DNA of 64,000 bases. It comes from Segatella baroniae B14 (GTDB lineage: Bacteria; Bacteroidota; Bacteroidia; Bacteroidales; Bacteroidaceae). Both the position numbers and the translations under genes were made by a program. This document shows, in pieces, positions 36,577 to 43,817 of the stretch; the stretch's first letter is position 1; every line of letters starts with the position of its first letter. The stretch is from contig NZ_CP091799.1 in NCBI RefSeq assembly GCF_022024235.1, positions 1,987,001 through 2,051,000 on the forward strand. Reading direction: 5' to 3'. The notes below the pieces were generated by a model. The model searched no databases. It saw nothing but the letters and a program-made list of their open reading frames with translations, and was not told where the DNA came from.

Positions 36577-38250
36577 TTACTTCTTTTTCTTTTCTGTTGG
36601 CTGAAGTAGTTTATTATATTTTTCAGGATTATTCAGCAAATCTACTGCAGCTTTCATCTGCTTATCATAACGAAGTGCATTCTGAATAGCTCCACGTTGA
36701 TAATAATAGGCTGTCACCAAATCATTTTCTATCATTTGCTTTATAGTCGGCTTATGATAATCCAGTTCTTTAGCCACATTATGATTCAATTTCTTCTGCA
36801 AAGCCTCAAACTCCGGTTTAGCATCTTCGTAATAACCTTCAAACTTAGCCAGCTTTACCAAATCTTTCAAATATTTCTCTGTTTCACGATCATACTTAAA
36901 ATTAGAACTTACTACGCGTTGTTTGAACTCTTCATAGTCTGCATCAGTAAGTTCAAACTTTTCAGGTGAGGCTATTGTAGGATGCTTAGCTATATAATCT
37001 AATTCATAATTAAACAAGATTTCAGATGAGTCGCGAGCACCAGCTAGATAGAAAGCTATATTAGGCAAAGAGTCTGGTCTGACCTCTATATCTGGCTTAA
37101 TACCTCCTCCATCACGAACCTCACGGCCATGAGCCGTATAGAACACACGAGTTAGAGAATCAGGTACATGCTCCACATAGCCACCCTTTCCATGTTTATA
37201 ATTTAATGCTTGAACACATCGACCACTTGGAATATAATACTTACTAGTAGTCAACTTGAGATTACCATTATAAGCAATATCTACAGGCATCTGAACTAAG
37301 CCTTTACCATAGGTACGAGTACCCATTACCACTGCACGATCGAGATCTTGCAGACTACCACTAGTAATCTCACTAGCACTTGCCGTATTATTGTTAACGA
37401 GTACCACTATTGGCATAACTGTATCGATAGGCTCCACTGATGTGATATAGTCATGATTGGCACGCTTCAATTTACCCTTTGTTTTCACTAGAGTAATGCC
37501 TTTAGGCACAAACATATTAATGATATTTACAGCTTCTGATAAAGAGCCGCCACCATTATTACGTAAATCGAGCACCAAAGACTGAGCCCCTTGTCGTTTT
37601 AAATCAATAAAAGCACGACGAAAATCCTTTGAGCAATTATCAGTAAACTGACTTAGGTTTATATAGCCGACCTTATTATCCCACATACCATAATAAGGCA
37701 AAAATGGTAGTTGAATGGCTTTACGTGTAATCTTCATCTTCATCGTCTTACCTGTACTTGGTCGCTTTATTTTTATAATAAAACTGGTACCTGCATCGCC
37801 ACGCAGATGATCACTAACATAACTAACATCTTTACCCACCATCGTAGAATCATCAATACTCAAAATGATATCACCTTTTTTCAATCCTGCCTCGTCTGCG
37901 GGCATATCTTTATAAGGCTCATCAATTACCACACGCTGAAGTTGCATATTATAACGAATCAGCGCACCTACACCTGCATACTTTCCGGTAATCATCTGGT
38001 TAAGTTCTTTCACTTTACTTTCTGGATAATATACAGTATAGGGATCAAGACTTCGCAACATGGCATTAATACCATTACCAATGACTTCATTAGCATCGAG
38101 TGTATCGACATACATCAAATCAAGATATTTGTAGATATCGGTAAATACTTCCATGTTTTTGGCCACATCAAAATCGTGTTCCTTGTTTTGCTGTGCTAAA
38201 GTAGGAATAGTAGCCAACCATAATAAGAGATATAATGTTACTTTTTTCAT
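36577..38250 (-). CDS. S41-family C-terminal processing peptidase with PDZ domain
   Basis: Periplasmic serine protease of the CtpA/tail-specific type. The start at 38250 yields a signal peptide (MKKVTLYLLLWLATIPTLAQ). An N-terminal helical part, a PDZ domain (about 95-180, GLKKGDIILSIDD), then the protease core with LVLDLRNNGGGSLSEAV, the catalytic serine in NNTASASEI and the catalytic lysine in GTRTYGKGLVQ. 557 aa, with a C-terminal helical extension ending in basic residues. Substrates unknown; family members process envelope proteins. A -7 box (TATTTTTG) lies about 45 bp upstream. Confidence 0.93.
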   Translation of the reverse strand: MKKVTLYLLLWLATIPTLAQQNKEHDFDVAKNMEVFTDIYKYLDLMYVDTLDANEVIGNGINAMLRSLDPYTVYYPESKVKELNQMITGKYAGVGALIRYNMQLQRVVIDEPYKDMPADEAGLKKGDIILSIDDSTMVGKDVSYVSDHLRGDAGTSFIIKIKRPSTGKTMKMKITRKAIQLPFLPYYGMWDNKVGYINLSQFTDNCSKDFRRAFIDLKRQGAQSLVLDLRNNGGGSLSEAVNIINMFVPKGITLVKTKGKLKRANHDYITSVEPIDTVMPIVVLVNNNTASASEITSGSLQDLDRAVVMGTRTYGKGLVQMPVDIAYNGNLKLTTSKYYIPSGRCVQALNYKHGKGGYVEHVPDSLTRVFYTAHGREVRDGGGIKPDIEVRPDSLPNIAFYLAGARDSSEILFNYELDYIAKHPTIASPEKFELTDADYEEFKQRVVSSNFKYDRETEKYLKDLVKLAKFEGYYEDAKPEFEALQKKLNHNVAKELDYHKPTIKQMIENDLVTAYYYQRGAIQNALRYDKQMKAAVDLLNNPEKYNKLLQPTEKKKK

Positions 38251-38295
38251 GCAAATGTGTATTTCAGGCAGCCATGCCTTGTTAAGTAATAGATG

Positions 38296-38303
38296 CAAAA
38301 ATA
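38296..38303 (-). promoter_or_regulatory. -7 box of the S41 peptidase gene
   Basis: TATTTTTG on the minus strand, 45 bp before the start codon; -33 box not clear. Confidence 0.45.
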
Positions 38304-38384
38304 ATATAATATGTGCAGAAACTGAACGAAATTGGTCAAAAAATTACATATTTCAAAAAAATATTGAATTTTTCTTCTAAAAAA

Positions 38385-38416
38385 TTTGGTAGAATTAAAA
38401 TATATATTTACCTTTG
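38385..38416 (+). promoter_or_regulatory. Promoter of the first tRNA-Asn
   Basis: TTTG (38385-38388), 20 bp, TACCTTTG (38409-38416), then CACTCGC. Confidence 0.82.
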
Positions 38417-38436
38417 CACTCGCAATTAAGCAAATT

Positions 38437-38510
38437 GCTTCAATAGCTCAGTTGGTTAGAGCACCTGACTGTTAATCAGGGGGTCGTTGGTTCAAGCCCA
38501 TCTTGAAGCG
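38437..38510 (+). tRNA. tRNA-Asn (anticodon GTT), copy 1
   Basis: 74-nt cloverleaf: acceptor GCTTCAA with TTGAAGC, anticodon loop CTGTTAA giving GTT, T loop TTCAAGC. No CCA is encoded. A full promoter stands before it and a terminator behind it. Confidence 0.95.
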
Positions 38511-38515
38511 CCTTT

Positions 38516-38542
38516 AGGAATTACGCCAGTGATTCCTTTTTT
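38516..38542 (+). terminator. Intrinsic terminator after tRNA-Asn copy 1
   Basis: AGGAATTAC, loop GCCA, GTGATTCCT (one G-T pair) followed by T residues. Confidence 0.85.
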
Positions 38543-38559
38543 GTTGAGAATTGCAAATT

Positions 38560-38633
38560 GCTTCAATAGCTCAGTTGGTTAGAGCACCTGACTGTTAATC
38601 AGGGGGTCGTTGGTTCAAGCCCATCTTGAAGCG
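38560..38633 (+). tRNA. tRNA-Asn (anticodon GTT), copy 2
   Basis: Identical in sequence to copy 1 over the 74-nt gene; the start points are 123 bp apart. No -7 box is visible in the 49-bp spacer, and a terminator ends copy 1, so this copy depends on read-through or on an unseen promoter. Confidence 0.94.
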
Positions 38634-38638
38634 CAGAA

Positions 38639-38667
38639 AAGGAATTACTTAGGTAATTCCTTTTTTT
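38639..38667 (+). terminator. Intrinsic terminator after tRNA-Asn copy 2
   Basis: AAGGAATTAC, loop TTAG, GTAATTCCTT followed by seven T residues. Confidence 0.9.
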
Positions 38668-38723
38668 ATTTTCTTTTCATCTCATACCCAATAATAGTAA
38701 AATATTAATGGGTCAGTAGAAAT

Positions 38724-38936
38724 TTAGTGGGGATAAACATAAATTATAAAAAGTCTGTATAAGAAGAATTTCTCATCTCTAATTCCCCTTAGTGCAGCTC
38801 TAAAAGCCTTGACCTTTGCATTGAAAGATTCCGCAGCAGCGTTTTATGAATGGGAAAGTTCACTCCAGGTACGGTAGTCGCTCAGTGTTTCTTTGTACCG
38901 CTTCTCAAACGTGTGTGCGTCAATGTAGTAGAAATC
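38724..38936 (-). pseudogene. Transposase remnant: N-terminal and C-terminal ends joined, catalytic centre deleted
   Basis: Reading on the minus strand from just after the N-terminal-region ORF gives DFYYIDAHTFEKRYKETL and SDYRTWSELSHS, an in-frame TAA (38844-38846), then NAAAESFNAKVKAFRAALRG and IRDEKFFLYRL. The first part matches the start of ISAon1/ISL3-like transposases and the last part their C-terminal DDE glutamate region (NAAAESFNAK). The roughly 200 residues with the first two acidic catalytic residues are absent. The stop marks the probable deletion junction. Confidence 0.7.
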
Positions 38937-38937
38937 C

Positions 38938-39315
38938 TCAAGCGTACGGCAGGTCACTGGGGATTTCTCCATACGTCTCTTTTAAAAAAGCCGCAAACTC
39001 CTTCGAGTAGCGGGTGCCATCAGCCGTCACCTTTAGAGGCAGAACGAAGCTCTTACCTGTGCGAGTATCAGCCCATCGGCGACGACGAAGAACCAGTACA
39101 ACCTTGTGGTCACGGATGGGAAAGTCTGTCACCTCAACAGGAGCTATGAAACCTTTGGACTCGAAATGAGAGTCACTCTGCAATTCTACATTCATATTCT
39201 CGTCAAGATGGATGTGCATTTCAGGCTCATCATAAGTCTTTGTGTCAACATACTCGATTTTCACAATAATGAAGTGATCAAGCACCTCCTTAGGCAGTAC
39301 CATACGGGCTAGCAT
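38938..39315 (-). CDS. ISAon1-type transposase N-terminal region protein
   Basis: 125 aa, first ORF of the insertion sequence. It begins MLARMVLPKEVLDHF and contains FIAPVEVTDFPIRDHKVVL followed by LRRRRWADTRTGKS, the pattern of the small N-terminal proteins encoded in front of ISAon1 transposases. The frame is intact, but the following transposase is deleted internally. In complete elements the two products are thought to act together, perhaps through frameshifting or coupled translation; that is knowledge of the group rather than seen here. Confidence 0.7.
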   Translation of the reverse strand: MLARMVLPKEVLDHFIIVKIEYVDTKTYDEPEMHIHLDENMNVELQSDSHFESKGFIAPVEVTDFPIRDHKVVLVLRRRRWADTRTGKSFVLPLKVTADGTRYSKEFAAFLKETYGEIPSDLPYA

Positions 39316-39465
39316 AATCCTTTGTCTTCCATGCGATAAAGGTAAAGAATTTAATCCAAATAAAGGATTACCCCTATAATTTTTCGCTTGAGCCTATTTC
39401 AAATGTATAAATTAGCCGCTTGATGAATGTATATTCACTTGCGAAAGTTCATTAAAGTTATAATA

Positions 39466-39502
39466 TAAAAAAGAGGTGTATCTATTGGAATACACCTCTT
39501 TT
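39466..39502 (-). terminator. Intrinsic terminator of pnp
   Basis: On the minus strand AAGAGGTGTA, loop TTCCAATAGA, TACACCTCTT followed by T residues, 25 bp after the pnp stop. Confidence 0.92.
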
Positions 39503-39526
39503 ACATATATGATCAATCGTTATCGA

Positions 39527-41773
39527 TTATTCAGCACCCTGTGCATCATTGTTATCCTGATGCTCGAAGCGACGATGCTCACCGCCGTTGTTACGACGAT
39601 CGCCACCACGACGAGGACGACGCTCACGCTCTACATACCCTTCTGGCTTTTCAAGAAGAGCACGACGAGACAACTTATACTTACCTGTCTTTGGATCGAT
39701 TTCCATCAATTTAACTTGAATCTTATCACCTTCCTTCAAACCTGCCTCTTCAACAGTTTCAAGACGTTTCCAATCGATCTCTGAAATATGAAGTAAACCA
39801 TCCTTACCAGGAAGAATCTCTACGAAGCAGCCATAAGGCATAATGCTACGAACAGTACCTTCGTATACTTCACCTACCTCAGGAACAGCAACAATTGCTC
39901 TAATCTTCAATAGCGCAGCATCGATACTCTCCTTGTTAGGAGCAGAAACTTGAACGTGACCTTTACCCTCGGTCTCCTCGATAGTAATAGTTGCGCCCGT
40001 CTCTTCCTGCATCTGCTGGATAATCTTACCACCAGGACCGATAACAGCACCAATGAATTCCTTAGGAATATCAAACACCTCGATACGAGGAACCTGTGGT
40101 TTAAGCTCTGCACGTGGTTCAGAGATAGTCTTCATCATCTCATTCAAGATATGCTCACGACCAGCCTTAGCCTGCATCAAAGCCTTTTCCAAGATTTCGA
40201 AAGAAAGACCATCACACTTGATATCCATCTGAGTAGCAGTCAAACCATCACGTGTACCTGTGGTCTTGAAGTCCATATCACCCAAGTGGTCTTCATCACC
40301 AAGAATATCACTCAATATAGCATACTTATCCTCACCTGGGTTCTTAATAAGTCCCATAGCAATACCAGAAACAGGTTTCTTGATAGGCACACCAGCATCC
40401 ATCAAAGCAAGAGTACCAGCACAAGTTGTAGCCATAGAAGAAGAACCATTAGACTCGAGTACCTGACTTACCAAGCGAACAGTATAAGGATAATCAGCAG
40501 GAATCTGATCCTTAAGCGCACGCCATGCCAAGTGACCGTGACCGATCTCTCGACGACCTACACCACGCTGAGCCTTTGCTTCACCAGTAGAGAATGGAGG
40601 GAAATTATAGTGAAGGAGGAAGCGCTGATAACTACGGTTAAGAACACCATCAACCAACTTTTCATCCATCTTGGTACCAAGTGTACAAGTAGAAAGAGAC
40701 ATCGTCTCACCACGCTGGAAGATAGCACTTCCGTGAGGCATTGGCAGAGGAGAAACCTCACACCAAATAGGACGAATATCAGTAGTAGCACGACCATCAA
40801 GACGAAGACCTTCATCAAGGATACAGCGACGCATAGCATCACGCAATACATCATCATAGTAACGCTTAGCCTCAGCATGCTTCTCTTCCAAATCATCTGC
40901 AGAAAGATCTTCGTGAGCAGCATCATACTTCTCAAGGAAATCTGCAAGCAATTTATCGAAAGAATCATTACGCTCCTGCTTAGGCAGAGCCTTATGGTTG
41001 ATATCATAAGCTGGCTGATAAAGCTCGTCCTTAATCTGCTGACGAAGTTCCTCATCATTGATTTCGTCATCATACTCACGCTTAACGTCAGTACCGAGTT
41101 CTTTAGCCAGTTCATCCTGAAGATCACACATAGGTTTGATAGCCTCGTGAGCAGCCTTCAATGCATTAATAAGGTCGAGTTCTGAAACTTCTTTCATCTC
41201 ACCCTCTACCATCATAATATTATCTTTGGTAGCACCAACCATCAAGTCCATATCAGCCTCTTCCATCTGTTGGAATGTAGGATTGATAACAAACTCACCA
41301 TTAATACGGGCAACACGAACTTCAGAAATAGTATAATCGAAAGGTATGTCAGAACAAGCCATTGCAGCTGATGCGGCAAAACCTGCAAGTGCATCAGGCT
41401 GATCTACGCCATCTGCAGAAAGCAACATGACCTGTACATAAACTTCACAATGATAATCCGATGGGAATAAAGGACGAAGAGCACGGTCAACAAGACGTGA
41501 TGTCAAGACCTCCTCGTCACTTGCTTTGCCTTCACGCTTAGTAAAACCACCTGGGAAACGACCTGCAGCACTATACTGCTCACGGTAGTCTACCTGTAAA
41601 GGCATAAAATCTGTACCCGGAACTGCCTCTTTGGCTGCACAAACGGTTGCGAGAAGTACGGTATTTCCGAGTCTCAATACTGCGGAACCGTCAGCCTGTT
41701 TTGCAACCTTTCCGGTCTCAATTGTGATGGTTCTTCCATCAGGCAATTGAACTGTTTTCGTAATTACGTTCAT
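39527..41773 (-). CDS. pnp: Polyribonucleotide nucleotidyltransferase
   Basis: Phosphorolytic 3'-5' exoribonuclease of RNA turnover. 748 aa: first RNase PH domain, helical linker, second RNase PH domain (with [15 protein letters not shown] and [14 protein letters not shown]), a KH domain (about 565-620, [17 protein letters not shown]) and an S1 domain (about 640-705, [18 protein letters not shown]), ending in an Arg-rich tail ([12 protein letters not shown]). It has its own -7 box and a strong terminator, so it is monocistronic; the divergent neighbour is a lipoprotein gene. Confidence 0.97.
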   Translation of the reverse strand: MNVITKTVQLPDGRTITIETGKVAKQADGSAVLRLGNTVLLATVCAAKEAVPGTDFMPLQVDYREQYSAAGRFPGGFTKREGKASDEEVLTSRLVDRALRPLFPSDYHCEVYVQVMLLSADGVDQPDALAGFAASAAMACSDIPFDYTISEVRVARINGEFVINPTFQQMEEADMDLMVGATKDNIMMVEGEMKEVSELDLINALKAAHEAIKPMCDLQDELAKELGTDVKREYDDEINDEELRQQIKDELYQPAYDINHKALPKQERNDSFDKLLADFLEKYDAAHEDLSADDLEEKHAEAKRYYDDVLRDAMRRCILDEGLRLDGRATTDIRPIWCEVSPLPMPHGSAIFQRGETMSLSTCTLGTKMDEKLVDGVLNRSYQRFLLHYNFPPFSTGEAKAQRGVGRREIGHGHLAWRALKDQIPADYPYTVRLVSQVLESNGSSSMATTCAGTLALMDAGVPIKKPVSGIAMGLIKNPGEDKYAILSDILGDEDHLGDMDFKTTGTRDGLTATQMDIKCDGLSFEILEKALMQAKAGREHILNEMMKTISEPRAELKPQVPRIEVFDIPKEFIGAVIGPGGKIIQQMQEETGATITIEETEGKGHVQVSAPNKESIDAALLKIRAIVAVPEVGEVYEGTVRSIMPYGCFVEILPGKDGLLHISEIDWKRLETVEEAGLKEGDKIQVKLMEIDPKTGKYKLSRRALLEKPEGYVERERRPRRGGDRRNNGGEHRRFEHQDNNDAQGAE

Positions 41774-41828
41774 CTAAAAAATTAAAACTTTATTGTTTTG
41801 ACTAAACATCAAATAATTTAAATTAGGG

Positions 41829-41836
41829 CAAAGATA
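41829..41836 (-). promoter_or_regulatory. -7 box of the pnp promoter
   Basis: TATCTTTG on the minus strand, 55 bp before the pnp start; a CTTG about 18 bp upstream could be its -33 box. Confidence 0.6.
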
Positions 41837-41928
41837 CCTCTTTTATAATAAAAACAAGCAGAAAAAAGGAAGAATTTTTGTTTTTTAAAGTTTTTAGTCA
41901 ATTCTCTCGACTTTTGTCATAAAATTAC

Positions 41929-41936
41929 TATCTTTG
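41929..41936 (+). promoter_or_regulatory. -7 box of the thioredoxin-fold lipoprotein gene
   Basis: TATCTTTG followed by CAAG, 29 bp before the start at 41966. Divergent from the pnp promoter. Confidence 0.6.
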
Positions 41937-41965
41937 CAAGTAAATTTGCGAAATAATAAAACATC

Positions 41966-43144
41966 ATGAAGATATCAAAATTTTTATCGGTAACTGCGCT
42001 TTTTATCGCATTATTGACCATAACATCTTGCAATAACAAGAAATTTCATGTAAATGGCTCTATTTCAGAGGCTAAGGACTCTACACTATACCTAGAGAAC
42101 ATCAGCCTTAACGGTCCTGTTATCATCGACTCTATAAAACTTGGCGAGGATGGTTCTTTTCAGTTTGAAGAGAATGCTCTCGACACCATTACACCTGAAT
42201 TCTATCGATTACGTATTGCTGATCAAATTATCAATCTGTCTATCGATTCTACAGAAACAGTTACTTTCAAAGCAGCCTACCCTACTATGTCTGCCAAATA
42301 TACAGTAGAAGGTAGCGATAATTGTACTAAGATTCAGCAACTGTCTCAATTACAGATGACCCTACAGGCACAAATTAACGCAATTACCCAAAATCCAAAT
42401 ATTGGTACAGATTCTGCTCAGGTAGTTATCACACAGTTACTCAACAACTACAAAGCCAACGTTAAGCAGAATTATATATTCAAAGAGCCTTACAAAGCCT
42501 ACTCATACTTTGCTTTATTCCAAACCTTATTTATCGGTGGACAGACATCTTTGATTTTTAATCCAAGAAACAACAAGGAAGATGTTCAAGTATTTGCGGC
42601 TGTAGCAACAAGTTGGGACTCATTCTATCCTGGTGCAGAACGTGGCAAAAACTTGCATAATATCGCTATAGAAGGAATGAAGGATGTACGCATCATCGCC
42701 AGCAATAATGCTCAGAAAAATATTGACGCAAGCAAAGTCTCTGTATCAGGAATCATTGACCTTCCTTTGTATGACAATAAGGGTAATTTGAGACATCTTA
42801 CAGAGCTCAAAGGAAAAGTGGTTATGCTCGACTTCCATCTTTTCCAAAATGAGCAGTCTACCAAGCGTATTATGATGTTGCGCGATCTCTATAACAAGTA
42901 TCATGCCAAGGGCTTTGAGATCTATCAAGTTTCTGTAGACCCTAACGAACATTTTTGGAAGACTCAAACTGCTGCTCTACCATGGATTAGTGTCCATGAA
43001 GAAGGAGGACTCGAAGGCCAGAGTCTTGTAAAATATAATGTTCAAAACATTCCTACTTTCTTCTTGATTGATCGTAACAACACACTTCAGAAGAGAGATG
43101 TGCAAATTAGTGATATTGATGCTGAAATACAGGCATTACTATAA
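41966..43144 (+). CDS. DUF4369/thioredoxin-fold lipoprotein without the CXXC motif
   Basis: 392 aa. Lipoprotein signal MKISKFLSVTALFIALLTITSC (Cys22), an N-terminal DUF4369 beta domain (about 27-115, FHVNGSISEAKDSTLYLEN), a helical middle region, and a C-terminal TlpA/AhpC-like thioredoxin fold (about 250-390) with the cis-Pro loop VQNIPTFFLID. Where TlpA proteins have DFWASWCGPC this protein reads VVMLDFHLFQNEQSTKR, so both redox cysteines are missing. It is therefore unlikely to be an oxidoreductase; a binding or structural role is inferred. The next gene (Nudix) overlaps its stop by 1 bp. Confidence 0.85.
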   Translation: MKISKFLSVTALFIALLTITSCNNKKFHVNGSISEAKDSTLYLENISLNGPVIIDSIKLGEDGSFQFEENALDTITPEFYRLRIADQIINLSIDSTETVTFKAAYPTMSAKYTVEGSDNCTKIQQLSQLQMTLQAQINAITQNPNIGTDSAQVVITQLLNNYKANVKQNYIFKEPYKAYSYFALFQTLFIGGQTSLIFNPRNNKEDVQVFAAVATSWDSFYPGAERGKNLHNIAIEGMKDVRIIASNNAQKNIDASKVSVSGIIDLPLYDNKGNLRHLTELKGKVVMLDFHLFQNEQSTKRIMMLRDLYNKYHAKGFEIYQVSVDPNEHFWKTQTAALPWISVHEEGGLEGQSLVKYNVQNIPTFFLIDRNNTLQKRDVQISDIDAEIQALL

Positions 43145-43671
43145 TGAACATTATAGACAAGTGGAAATTCTGTCCACAATGTGGCAGCCATCAATTTAAG
43201 AAAAACAGTTTCAAAAGTTTGCGTTGTGATGCATGCGGCTTCGAATATTTTATGAATCCCAGTTCGGCTAACGCAACTTTTATTCTCAATTCAGCTAACC
43301 AGCTACTTGTTATACGACGCAAGATAGAACCCGCCAAAGGTACATTTGATTTACCTGGCGGTTTTGCTGATATCGAAGAAGGAGCAGAAGAAGGAGCTCT
43401 TCGGGAAGTGAAAGAAGAAACTGGTCTGGAACTGAACAATATACAATATCTTTTTAGTATACCTAACCAATATTATTACTCCGGCATCGATATTCCTACA
43501 CTAGATTTGTTCTACGAAGCACATATCAGTGATAGTAGTAAACTACAGGCCATGGATGATGCCGAAGCCTATTATTGGATGAATTTGGAAGACATCAATC
43601 CAAACCTATTTGGACTAAAATCTGCCAAAGAAGCAGTCACTCGTTTTTTAGCAACACGCAAAAAACAATAA
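43144..43671 (+). CDS. Nudix hydrolase with N-terminal zinc ribbon
   Basis: 175 aa. Residues 9-33 form a zinc ribbon (CPQCGSHQF and CDACGFEYF), as in NudC/NADH-pyrophosphatase-like and other Nudix proteins. The Nudix box GGFADIEEGAEEGALREVKE followed by ETGLEL is complete, so the metal-binding glutamates are present. It would hydrolyse a nucleoside diphosphate-linked compound; substrate not predictable. Its ATG shares one base with the stop of the preceding lipoprotein gene (TAATG), which indicates translational coupling. Confidence 0.9.
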   Translation: MNIIDKWKFCPQCGSHQFKKNSFKSLRCDACGFEYFMNPSSANATFILNSANQLLVIRRKIEPAKGTFDLPGGFADIEEGAEEGALREVKEETGLELNNIQYLFSIPNQYYYSGIDIPTLDLFYEAHISDSSKLQAMDDAEAYYWMNLEDINPNLFGLKSAKEAVTRFLATRKKQ

Positions 43672-43676
43672 AGAGA

Positions 43677-43713
43677 ACGCTTTCCTACTCTACTGAGTAA
43701 GAAAGCGTTTTTG
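43677..43713 (+). terminator. Intrinsic terminator of the Nudix gene
   Basis: AACGCTTTC with GAAAGCGTT, an inner ACTC/GAGT pair, then TTTTT. Confidence 0.9.
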
Positions 43714-43783
43714 TTGAAAGAGCCGTAAAACTTAAAAAAAATAAAAATTTTCCATATAATAAGGTATAAGCAAAAGTTTTAAT

Positions 43784-43791
43784 TATTTTTG
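43784..43791 (+). promoter_or_regulatory. -7 box of the topA promoter
   Basis: TATTTTTG followed by CGCC, 26 bp before the topA start. Confidence 0.55.
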
Positions 43792-43817
43792 CGCCCTAAA
43801 TAAGAAAATATCCGATT

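Larger units (their letters stand above)
38710..39394 (-). mobile_element. Internally deleted ISAon1-type (ISL3-like) insertion sequence
   Basis: About 685 bp between imperfect inverted ends: the left end starts GGGTCAGTAGAAATTTAGTGG and the right end, read inward, GGCTCAAGCGAAAAATTATAGG, with shared blocks TCA, GAAA and GGGG-TAA. It carries an intact N-terminal-region ORF (38938-39315) and a transposase gene with its central part missing (38724-38936). No direct target duplication was seen. The element lies beside the tRNA-Asn pair. It cannot supply its own complete transposase, so at best it moves in trans. Confidence 0.65.

Noticed and set aside
38850-39149. 99-codon plus-strand frame in the insertion sequence
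   Set aside because: It runs antisense to the transposase parts and has no similarity in style to known ORFs.
38510-39400. Integrated element using the tRNA-Asn genes as attachment site
   Set aside because: No integrase and no repeated tRNA 3' end beyond the second complete gene; the tandem pair is a simple duplication of about 123 bp.
39950-41185. 411-codon open frame opposite pnp
   Set aside because: Antisense of pnp, rich in Thr, Ser, Leu and Ile with no recognisable domain.
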